Origin: Nematostella vectensis
Taxonomy: Eukaryota > Cnidaria > Anthozoa > Actiniaria > Edwardsiidae
Reading direction: 5' to 3'
Assembly: GCF_932526225.1 (NCBI RefSeq)
Contig: NC_064042.1
Span: forward strand, 7,247,540-7,311,539
Length of the DNA stretch: 64,000 bases
The notes beneath the pieces were generated by a model. That model did not search any database and was not told the origin of the DNA. It saw only the letters and a program-made list of their open reading frames with translations. This document shows, one piece after another, positions 34,965-46,241 of the stretch (the stretch's first letter is position 1; each line of letters begins with the position of its first letter). The position numbers were made by a program, and so were the translations under genes.

Positions 34965-37422
34965 CTGTTCGTCTTCCACAAGTTTGGAAAGCAAGTAAAC
35001 AAGAGGGTCTAGCTCACGGACACTGCAACGACAAATAACAGACATGTATAGGATCTTCCTTATTCATTTGTCTAATTAAATGACATGTTAGCAAAAGCAA
35101 AGTAAACACAAATCCTCACTTTTTAGATTTAAGCTCGTCATATTTCTTGAGAAATTCTCTTGGTGTAGTTGAACACTCAGCAATCTTGCGCTTTGCTGTA
35201 TGAGCCGACACCTACAGTTAACAAAAAGACAATTGGGTACAGTAGACACTTTATAACAAACTTTATCCCTGCGGTTGACAAATAAACAAAGGGTAAACTG
35301 AACTAGAGAAACACTAGTTGGTATGTCCCACAATATATATCCAGTGAAATTGTAACATACATATTTAATCTATTTAGTACAAATAAATACTACTGTAATA
35401 AGCTTAAAGTCTCTTTTATGGTTTTTCTGTGAAAAGAGCCTTTCACTTAGTGTAACATTTCTACTAAACAGTTTTTTTTATCCGTGTTGTAACTTAAGGT
35501 GTCATGTTTTTCATCACTTTAATGTAACGTGACAAGACATTTCTACTAGTAGTATTTTACCTGTGTTGTAACATAAGGTGTCATGTTTTTCATCAGCATT
35601 TCTGTGTAGACCTTGGGTCCCTCCCCTCCTGAAGCCCTGATAAAACAAGATAAGGGAATGTCACCCTTAGATTAATATAAGATAAGGCCAAGCAAAAATA
35701 AAAACATGTTTATCGTCCTGATAAGATCAAAATAGGGAGCATGCGGCTCTTTTCATTTATTTTTTTCCTTACAAAGAAAATTTCTACGATGTTGCGAAGG
35801 TAAAAAAATTGTAAGAAAAGCCTTGAAATGGTAATGTCTGCCATTATTTTAGTGCCCAGGCACCACTAACACACGAAATTTGAACTTCTGAGGAACAAAC
35901 AATCAAATAGCAGCAGAAATAGCTAAATAAAAAATATTGATGCGGCCCTGAAAAAGGATGCAGGCGGGGATGATTAACATGTCTTTTCTTTTACTTAGCC
36001 TAAATACAAGATGAGTAAAGTTCACCCTTAGATAAATACAAGATGAGTGAATTTCAAAACACTAATCCCTTTCCATATGCTAACTACCCGTATGACTGGT
36101 ACCCCCTCTCAGTGAATCCTGTGTACAAAGCTTAACCCATTGACTCCTGGCTTTTTTTTTAGCTGAATTTACAAAAAAACAGACTGAAAACAGATACCTC
36201 CCCCCCCCTATTCTGAGTTTTATACAGCCAATCAAACACAGCTGCACCTAGTCAGCGGTATCCAAGCTTTCCAACAGTGCTTTGTGGTCCCCACTTTTAA
36301 TCCCTCGCGTTGTGCTGAAGCCAGCACAAGTTGATGGTTGCTTGTATTTTTCATCAAAAATACAGCTATGAGCATATTAGGAGAGTGTCTCGGGACATCA
36401 TGAAGTCTTTTGGGGCATAATTGAGTGCTTTGCTTATGGATATTTGCAAGCAAAGGTGGATTCATGATGATTTTTTCTTGTTTGGCTTTGCCTGGATGAG
36501 AAAATAATTTTCTAATGAATCACCACAGCTCTCCTAAATGCTGTCTTTTCTGAAACCAAATTGATTCCAAAATTGTTTACACTGCTATTCTGGGTCTGTA
36601 TGACCTGGCATTGATTTGTTTGGCTTCGGGGTGAAAAGACTTCTAAAAAACCATCTGACTTTGGGGAGAGGAGTGTTGACTGGCCCTCCCCTCGTGAATT
36701 TTTCCCTGGATCTCCCAGAATGCTTTGCAATACGTAAAGACATCTTCGTGGTTGTACAATCCTTCAAGGAGTGGACATTGTGTTTTGAGGCCATGGAAAT
36801 GTACCTGGAGGATCAGAATAAAGGTATCTATTTGTGTCTTGAGCTGTGTTTGCTGATCTCTCTCCCTTGTGTGGTATTTTGAGCGTTTTATTGTGAGGGG
36901 TGATTCTGCTTTTCTCTCCTTGTTTGATTTGAGATTTGTCAAAGAACCTGTGCTATTATTTGACTTAAGAGTAGATGCCAACAGCTTGGTTGGATGCATG
37001 AGTATCTTCATCTTGTTGTGTTTATTTTGCATTTATGATTTTTTGGGGTTGTGGGTACTTCCCAAAGCCGGTACAGGCCGGTTGAGGGGTCAATGTGTTA
37101 AAAAAGACCCTAAAAGATCCAACTCTATGTATGTCCGTGGCTTTATTGCTAGTTATTGATGTTGATAAATACTGTTGTTTTCGTGGTATAGAAATTTTGT
37201 TAACTAATTTGCTTATAATGTCACGCGGGGCTTGAAGTTAAAGTTGCATTGCATGATTACAGTATCTTATAAGACTGCGGAAGATGTTTTGACACCCAGA
37301 TCGCTCATTAGTATTACCCTTAACGATGCAAACAACTTTAATAAAAATATTAAATGATAAATGACATACCCAAGAAGAGAGAGTAGCTCGGAGACATGGT
37401 GATGGATTCTGAATTCACTCAT
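34965..37422 (-). pseudogene. TUBGCP2: TUBGCP2 (GCP2) 5' end, first four exons only (copy B)
   Basis: Minus-strand exons: 37,422-37,370; 35,636-35,561; 35,211-35,120; 35,022-34,965, with the same lengths and phases as copy A. Two amino-acid changes are visible: Glu to Lys in GEGP(E/K)VY of exon 2, and Lys to Glu in EDKQ of exon 4. The breakpoint is shared with copy A. At most a 93-residue fragment plus read-through could be made. Confidence 0.9.
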
Positions 37423-38034
37423 GTTTTACGAGTTTGAATGTAAACACTTTTTTTTCTGAACTTGGCGGGAAGTTGATGCCCGACTTGATTCTATAAATGC
37501 TGGTTCTTCTAATACAAATATTCTTCAATAATATGCTTAGTATTCCATTTTAACTGCAGAAATAAAGTACTCGCACGCCCATGAAACGATGGACATGCTT
37601 TGTAAAGAGGGAAAAAAGAAAAGGAAAAAAATTATAATCACGACAAATACCACAGACTGGCCGCCATTTTGTGTAAAAAATAACCGCTGCCCTGCAACTG
37701 CGTCTGCTATTTTATGTTCATGGGGGGGGGGGGGGGGGGAAAGGAGGCAATCATTAGAAAACTCTTCAAACTGATGAACGTCACATATTCACAACAAACA
37801 CACAACAGTGAAATATTTAGGCTTATAGGTTTCAATTGGTGATGCTTTGGCCCTAGGTAAGTATTCTTTTCATTTAATAAAAAACATTCCTGTAATCGGT
37901 CTCCCCTCCTCCCCACTCCCCCGTGGTACCGTTTGTCGCAAGTTATTCTACGGATGTGCGGATCGCGTCTCGTGGATTTCAGCTGTTGATCAAGGCTTTG
38001 AAATCTATTCGGCAGAACGCATAATACTCGTCAA
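37423..38034. promoter_or_regulatory. Shared 5' region between TUBGCP2 and MBD4 (copy B)
   Basis: Same arrangement as copy A, with the donor-like site at about 37,856/37,857 and a longer poly-G tract (about 37,722-37,739). Confidence 0.5.
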
Positions 38035-40939
38035 ATGGACCATCATCCAAGAGATCTGCCAAAAGGGTGGAAAAAGGTGTGTGTTACTAGAAAAAGCGGC
38101 AAAACGAAAGGACATGTTGATGTTTATATACACGATCCATTGGGGAGAAAGTTTCGCTCTCTTGCTGAACTTAAAAGACATCTAATCGAGGCCGATTTGG
38201 GACTATCTATTGAACAGTTTAGTTTCAGAGCAGATGGGGCGAATTTTCTACATAACGCAGCCCCGGAAAAGCGACCAAAACAGAGCGAGAGGAAGAGAGA
38301 TCAATCGGGATCAAAAGGCAAACTTGCTGGAGGAACCCCGGGAAAAACGAAGGCAAAGACTCCCCACATAGCTGTCACAAAAGCAAAAAGGAATAAAAAA
38401 GAGCGCAGCGTTAGAGGGAAAGTAGTTAAGATAGTTCTTGGCAAGACTAAGGCTGCCAAGCCTAGAAGACCATCTGTTGTTAATGAGGGTAGCCATTTCA
38501 CAGGCGTGGTCCCAAAGGGCTGGACCAGAGCGGAATATGTGAGGAAGGGGGGACGTACCCAGGGAAGAGTTGATGTAACTGTTATAAACCCTGAAGGGAA
38601 ACAGTTCCGCTCTCGAGTTCAGCTTAGCGAATTCCTTAAGGAGCAGCAATCCAAATTGAGCGTGGACGATTTTGGATTTTTTCCACTGGGAGGAAGAAAA
38701 AGAAAAAGCACTGAAAAGTCAAGTGAGCCAGGAAGAAAGTGCAAAGCTGTGATACCTAAAGAGCCAAAAGTAAAAAAAGTGGCTTCCAAGGCTGATTCTA
38801 GTGAAATTAGTAAGCAGACACCAAGAGGCAAAAGAGCAACAAGATCAAACTCTGTTCTGAGTTCAGAATCTTTGTCAAGAAAGCGGAACAAGATGCAAGT
38901 TGGAAAAAGTGAAAAAAACAATGGCGTGAGAAGTGCTCATCAAAGCCCCACAAAAGCAAGTCTAGAGAGTTCTTACTTTTCTTCTAAAAAGACACAAAGG
39001 AAGTCTACAGAAAGTTTGAAGCATCGTTCCCAGTTAGAAGTTGTAGCAGAGAACAGAGCAAGTCTGATCACTAATGAAGGGGTGCCTACTGGGTGGATTA
39101 AGATTGTGACACAGAGATCCAAAGGAAAAACTAAGGGAACCTATGATGTTTACATAGTGGACCCTGATGGAAGAAAGTTTCGCTCTAAAGCAGAGTTGAA
39201 GAGGTTTTTAGATAAATCACAGTCTGATCTAACCATTGAAGACTTTGATTTTCAACACAGGAAAATGGTCATAACCAGTAATAAGAAAGAGCTAGATAAA
39301 GAAAATGATGACTCTCAGGAACCCTTTGGTGCTGATTCCACAGCATGCCCAAAAGATGATGATGATCTTGATGAAAGTCTGAGTGGTGATTCATTAGACT
39401 CTTTAGAAACTTCAGCCAAACAAGTGGAAGCAACACAAAGTCCTTACTTCAAGGATGCTGCTCAACCAAAGACCCCCAAATGGACACCACCCAGGTCACC
39501 CTTCAGCCTTGTGCAGGAGACGCTCTTCCATGATCCTTGGAAGCTGCTGGTGTCTTCAATCTTCTTAAATCGGACTGCTGGTACCCAGGCCATCCCGATC
39601 ATGTGGGAGTTCTTTAGACGGTATCCAGACGCTGCTGAGGCAAGTAAAGCTGATCCTGGGCCCATTTCTGGTAGGTGCAAATTTCACCTCACTTTTAACC
39701 TTATCCACCTATAGAAGGTTGATCTGATTCAATACGAGAAGATTGATCATAAATTTAAATCTGCCCTAACCTCCACACAGCAAACCTATTTTTACCTGTG
39801 TTAACAACATAAGTTCCTCGCTTTTTCATCCTATCATTTCTCTGCTCAGTGAGTGCTGTAGCAGTTGATGGACAACAGAGAATTTACAATGAGAATGTGC
39901 ATACCTAATTCAAAATTATGAGTTAACATTCAATTAAGATAATAATGTGTATCTACATAGCCATGGCTATGTAGTTTGTACCTTTAATTAAACTTTATAT
40001 CTACTATCCTTTGCTATATTCCTACTTATTTAGGAATATCTGAAGGAATAATATGTGTCTGTTGTTAGATCTCGTCAGACCCTGTTGGCCGTGTGAGAAG
40101 TGGGCCGACACCCTTATACCCTTAGATTCTTAACTGATTCCCTTAAGTAATGCACCTATTAATGTAAAGCCGGTGGGGGCTGGGAGGTGCAGCAAGGGGT
40201 GGGGATTTGAAATTCTTGTCAGGCCAAATTTTGGAGCCCAATCTTGATAAATATCATTACCCCTGGCTACTTTATATTATTGTGATCAAATATCCCTTGG
40301 CAAGGGCATACGGCAGGAGAAATATAGAGATAGCATAAGTATATAACATGCAATTTCTTTTTATTGATCCGCTGAATAGTGTAAAACAATGAAACATCCA
40401 AGAATAACAAATAAAGTTAAGAAGAAATCAAACATTCGCAATGTGCACCGAAAACATGCCAGTCTGTTGGTCACATGAGTAAGCGCTAGATCAATAGATC
40501 TACCGGGGAAAGGATGAGTTCAACAAAGATCTCCAATGGGATAAACTTGATGGTCAAAACCATCTACTTATGGGCCAGTTTAACTGTTTTAACCCCCCCC
40601 CCCCCCCCCGACCAGCTTAACATTGATTGGTTTAAAACTGCTAAGTAGCTCATGTAAAATAGTAGAATCTGATTAATATAGTATTGTTTACATTACTTAG
40701 ACCTCCTCAGACCCCTTGGACTGCATGAGAAGCGGGCCAAGGCCCTTGTTCAATTCTCAGCTGAGTTTTTGAGTCGTGATTGGATCTACCCTGATACACT
40801 TTATGGAATAGGTAAATATGGCAGTGACTCTTACCGCATTTTTTTCCTGGGTGAATGGAAAGATGTAAAACCAGAGGACCACAAACTTAACCTCTATCAT
40901 GACTGGCTTTGGAAGCAAGAGAGAGAAGGCTTATTGTAG
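38035..40939 (+). CDS. MBD4: MBD4-type thymine/uracil DNA glycosylase with three MBDs (copy B)
   Basis: Exon 1 is 38,035-39,670 and exon 2 is 40,701-40,939, with the same structure and 624-residue length as copy A. By eye I count about ten amino-acid replacements and eight silent changes in exon 1. The replacements lie in the linkers and the edges of MBD2, plus one Lys to Arg at the start of the glycosylase domain (WTPP(K/R)SP). Exon 2, with the catalytic Asp, is identical in the two copies. Both copies look functional. Gene B keeps the divergent TUBGCP2 5' end and shared upstream region. Confidence 0.92.
40069..40133 (+). pseudogene. Decayed duplicate of MBD4 exon 2 (copy B)
   Basis: Same relic as in copy A, but the TAG is TGG here. 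The frame runs 21 codons ([16 protein letters not shown]...) to TAA at 40,131-40,133. It lacks the catalytic part. Confidence 0.68.
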
Positions 40940-41838
40940 GGGGTTACTGCATTGTTAAACCAAATATGTTCTGTTTTGTTAAAGGTTAAAAGTTAATGTT
41001 GTCTCTAAAAAGGTTGTGCAAAGGATTTGCATTTGCTGTACAACTCATACAGTTTAATCGAAGTCATACAGTTATATCTCAACATAACAGTAGCATCTCA
41101 AGATCGAGATTTTAAAGGGGTGTAAATCATTCTCCCCACCATGCAATCCATATTTTTTTTCCATAAACAAGACAAATTCCAAACAGTTCACTCATACTGT
41201 TGGTGACTTTTGAAAGAAAATCCAACTTTGTGTTGGCTGTAAATGACTTGTGCTGGTGTTAAAAACAACAGCATAAAGTGTTTAACCTTCATGGCTGTAT
41301 GCCAACCCTGTATAAATGACAACCCTAACCCTGGTTTAGGTTAGGATAAGGGTTAGGCGTTGGGTTGTCGTTTATCGTTTAACCCTGGAGTAAACCACAG
41401 GGAAACCGCACATTTGCAGGAAAAAAATTATATTCAGTAAGTTTATATTCAGTAGAAAATTGTCATCTTGTTTTATTCATTCATTACATTCATTATTCAT
41501 TGCTCTATTGACATTATCATAGTTCACATTTGACTACTGGTTAGTTTAACGTTCATACCAAGGATGTTTAGCCTTTACAATGCACTAGTATGTACATTTT
41601 CAGCAGAAAAGACTAAAGATAAATGGATAAGTTAACCACATGCCCAAGCCAAATGACTCCTCTATTTAAGTCGACCCATGACTATCATGGACAAATTCTT
41701 ACTTGTGTTTACCCTTGCCCAAGCGTCCAGGTCTGACTATTTGCAAAAAAGTCTCAAGAAAAAAGATAACTCAATCCCTTCCCCCCATCCCCCCCTGAAA
41801 AATTAGTTCCACTTTTTCGGATTTCGCCCCTCCCCCCC
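40940..41838. other. Downstream of MBD4 copy B
   Basis: Matches 17,573-~18,490 with several indels. It ends in a C-rich tract at the junction with copy C. No gene is seen. Confidence 0.55.
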
Positions 41839-44800
41839 CACGGGCATCGGGACCTAGGGAAGCAGAAGGACTGGCAGGTCCACGGCGAGCTAGGGAGAGC
41901 TACCTACCTAAGTTTAAATTGGAGTAGGAGCTTGTTGAGTGAGGGTTTTTTATGGGATGGTTTTTATTGAAAAAAAAGGGAAAGAAGTGAAAAAATTATT
42001 TATCTATATTTTTCGTTAACACTGAAAAAGATTAATGAAAAAATACGTTTCCGTCGAGTACCGAACGCACTGATGAAGAAACCCCCAATAAATTCGCCCT
42101 TACCTACTCAATCTCTAATAAACGCTGTGAAGAAGAATTACGAGGATTTTAATGAATGATTTATATGAAAAACTTTGAAAGTCACAAAGGAACACATATT
42201 TTCAATATTAACAGACAGATGGGTACTGTGAAGTTTGGGAGGGATAGATATATTTTAAATTTGATCTGAGAAGTTTAAATTTGAGTAGGGGCTAGTTGAG
42301 GTTTTGAGTAAGAAAAAAAATTAGCCATGGCACAAACCATATATAATTTACTAATTTCACTATGGAATAAAAATGGAATATCACGAGAGCTAGTGGTTAG
42401 AATTCGGTGAATGAAAAGACAAAAAACGGTACAATGTGCAATGACAAAGATGCTACTACCCAACACCTTTGGATATAACAATAATATATGTATAATCTTG
42501 TTTTTTATTGTATATGCCATATCACAACACTGATTGGGGCAAGTAAGGTAAGAAGCATCATCTCTTGAGGTGGGGATGGAGTGTTTGAAAATTGTTAAAT
42601 ATTTCTTAAACATTTTCTTGGTTCACTGCCCTCAATGTGCTATCACTTAGGGGTAAGTTTATTTTAACACCCAAAGTGAGCTATATTGTATTAACAATAT
42701 AATTTAGGTTATATATATTATTTCATTTATGTTAGTGCAAAGTAAATAACAATATCTATTAATGCTATTATATTGTTCAAACATTTATATTTTGTAGTCT
42801 GTAATATCCAGACTTGAAATTATAGCATATACATATCATTAATGGCACTAGAAAGACAACACAAGTCTCTAGATTTCATTGAAATGTTCCATAAAATTAA
42901 AATGACATTCAATGAGGGATAAAGTTATTTTAGGAAGAAAACAAACATTATCTAAAGGAAGGACCAAAATACCAACAAATTAGCACAAAAATACCAAAAT
43001 AACTTTCATAGTTTTACATATTTTACACTACACATGGCTACTGACATGTGTACCTCTAAAAAAGTTACCAAACCAAAGCAGCAGGCTCAAGCTTTTCTAG
43101 TTGAGTTACTTACTTAAGCTTATACAATATTTTTTTACGAATATTGATGAACGGCATTACTAAAAAGCGGAACCGGCGGAACCAGAATATTTCGTTTAGT
43201 TATAGGGGTAGGGATGTCATACTAGGATCACCATTTATTTCCTTTCTAATCTGAACACATTCCTTTGTGAAATGCTAAGACAACATCACTAAGCGCAGAT
43301 GTGCTACGTTATTTCACGCACATTTGACATTCTGTCATATGCAATTTGTATCCATCTGTATCCTTGTTTAGAAGCGCGTCTCTACATCAGGTACAAGGTT
43401 ATTTTTAATCCCTAGATTTAATTGTTTTACATACCTTAATCCCTAGATTTAATTGTTTTACATACCTTATTTGCTGTCTCGATTTTAAATTCCTTATAAC
43501 ATGTACACTTCGAGTGTTTTAATCAAGCATTGTCATCTCTGACTTTTAGCTGAGGCACTGCTATTACTGTAAGTAAAGTCCATTTTCTCAGAATATACAT
43601 GCACTCACTGCTGGATGAAACCTGGGTATAATAAATTTCACCTTCTGTCATCAAAATAGATGTGATTATTACAATACTCATAATCAATCACTCATATTTG
43701 TTGTATATCCAGTGCGGTCATGAATATTGGGGGTATGCCATTGTCTTTATTTACAGGCTGAAATTATATGGCTTTCAAAATTATTTCAGGAATGGTGCTG
43801 TATAATTCCACTTTCTGGTAAATTTGACATTATTGCAGTATTCTAGAAAAAGGATTACCTTCTATATTTTCACATTGTTGTCTTTTTGATATGGATATGG
43901 TTGTTAGCATGATGTACACAGGCACGTACCCAGGATTGGCTGTGGGGGGATGTGCAGTCATAGGTATATTTAAAAAGGATAAGAATTTGCCCATTTTTTG
44001 TGGCCGAAGGGGGGTGAGCATACATTCTGTGCACCCTCCTGTGTACTTGCCTGATACACATGCAAGAGAAAACTCGAGTGAAGCATATGAGAATTTCTCA
44101 GTTTGCAGCACTGGTCAACACCTTAGTACCAAGTGACACATCTTGGGGCTTCTCCTGATGGAATTATTATGATCCTGTCTGGTAAAAGATGATGATGGTG
44201 ATATAAAACTCAGCTTCTTATTGTAGAGATGAGTTTTGTGATGTTGTTGGAACAAAACAATATTTTCATAATGCAATAATCTGTAAGAACATTATTGTTC
44301 TTTAGACTAATATTTTTTTAACAAACTGCATATTACCATGACAAGCATGTTTATAAAGCCAAACATCAAGGCACTTAAATTGACATCAAATGTTATTAAT
44401 GTTATTCCAAAACACCTATTCAATTTGTCCATTATCAACATAGAATTCAAGCCCTTTATTATCTGTTATTATATTAAGAAAAGAGCTGTATACTGGCCAT
44501 GTTGTATATAGAGATTAGAAATTAGATATAGTTGATGAGCATCAAGAAACCATATGACTTACATATGTGTGTGTCTAAGACTTGTCTGTAAGATTTGTAC
44601 AGGGCACAACAAATAATGGCTGTGACTCCAGATCCAAATGCAAGTCAAAAATGAAATCCATGGGCAGTGTTGGTCTTGGCATATCCCTTTGAGGCCACTC
44701 AATGAGAAATTGCATTTTTTTATGCATCAAATCCAAGCCTCATATGCTAAATTCAGTTTACTGTGACACAAGTTTAAACAAAGTTGCATAGGGACAAGTA

Positions 44801-45863
44801 ATATTAGCTGCAAACAGGTACATAGCCAGGATTTTGGGTGTTGGGGGGGGGGGGGTGTCTATTAATTAAGTGTAAACAATTTCTCTTGGCTAAGGCTTCC
44901 TAGCTCGCAGTATTTCTCAAGTTTATCCCAATCTCAAGGGTCTTTTCTCTCAAGGGAAAAGAGTCTCCGACTTTTCTGTTCGGATAAAGTGAAGAGAACT
45001 CTTATCACAATTCACTATTCTAAGTTCCTAATCCATTGGACAAAATGTCATTACAAGTCATGTCTGTCTGGAAGGATACCTCTGTTACCATTGAGGAAGC
45101 CCATGTTCTGTCAAAGTGAGTGTATTTCAATGTATGAGTCAATTACAAAAACGTGATCATTTCGGTATATAAAAGGGAAATAAACAACCTTTACTTTCTT
45201 CGACATCATGTTCAACGCCCGATATGTTTGTAGTCTCATTCTGACTGTTAGCTTTCTTACAGTATAAAAAATACAATTTGTTGCGGGATTTAAACTCGCT
45301 GTACTGATGACATTCTACCGGCAAAAGAGAAATAAAGGGAGACTTAAACACACTATTACAAGGTTTATAGTTTTATTAATCGCGAAAAAGTAAGTTTTTC
45401 ACTAACATAGTTATCTTAACCCCCCCCCCCCCACATTCCTTTATAAACTATTGAAAGTAGCCTTGGGCTACGTGTGACAAAACGGGATTTTAATATTTAC
45501 AGCGTAATTACACATTTCAGAATTACTTACAACACCACAGACGACATTGGGGTGATTTTCATACCTTTCAAAAACGAATTACTAGAAACTCTTACGATTT
45601 TCGACTCCTTTTCATTTGGAGAGACGAATTTCGCAGCTTTTCACGCCATTGTTCTGTAAATTATTTCGCCTTTTAGTAAAAATTTCCGCAGAACCCTGAA
45701 GAAACCTTCCCTCTTTTGAATAGATCGATTTGTACACTCGAAAACAGTGCAAATATATGACATTTTAACAGGTGCACGGCACTTGTACGAAATGTAGAAC
45801 AACCATCTTTGCGTGTCTGTTTTGACCACCACTTCAACTTTGGCATATCTAATGTGGCGGATG
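41839..45863. other. Non-coding DNA upstream of full-length TM-C76
   Basis: Counterpart of 3,950-8,241. It has the empty site (single TAATTTAGGTTATA at 42,700-42,713) where A and B carry the palindromic insertion. Poly-G and poly-C tracts lie near 44,844-44,856 and 45,420-45,432. No gene is seen. Confidence 0.6.
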
Positions 45864-46241
45864 TGACGTCATTTGCAACCCAAGAATACTGTCTAGCTTG
45901 CGCGCGCGTCCACTTTCGTCGATGCTTCGAAGCTCGCGCTAGAAACAAAAAGGCTCATGGGAATTTATCGATGGATAATTCCAAACAGCCTCTGGTGGTA
46001 TTTTATAATATGTGACGTCACATAAGAAACTACTCAGCTTCGTTTTGTATGGGTGTGTTAATTAATAATATGTTATTAATTAGGGGAAACGTATTTTTTC
46101 AACTTTGGTGAGAGCTCGAAGAGAGCTCGAGGATGATTACGTAATGTCTGACGTCATAATCAGCATTCCCCCAAACTGATCAAAACGTTCATGAAAGCGA
46201 AACGATAAACAAGTATTCATGGAGCGTACCAAGTTTTCAAA
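45864..46241 (+). promoter_or_regulatory. Putative promoter of full-length TM-C76, three CRE sites
   Basis: Three perfect TGACGTCA palindromes lie at 45,864-45,871, 46,013-46,020 and 46,149-46,156, all within 380 bp of the putative start codon. The third is mutated in copies A and B. CREB/ATF or other bZIP control is therefore plausible. The upstream mini-frame at 46,219-46,245 ends in TGA overlapping the ATG at 46,242. Confidence 0.6.

Larger units (their letters stand above)
23419..41838 (+). repeat. Segmental duplication, copy B
   Basis: This is the near-identical partner of copy A. It ends in a C-rich tract near 41,838 and joins directly to copy C at a point equivalent to 3,950 in copy A. 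It lacks the LINE, the gypsy element and the diverged DNA that follow MBD4 in copy A. The recombination point lies in a homopolymer-rich stretch present at both parental sites. Confidence 0.93.
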
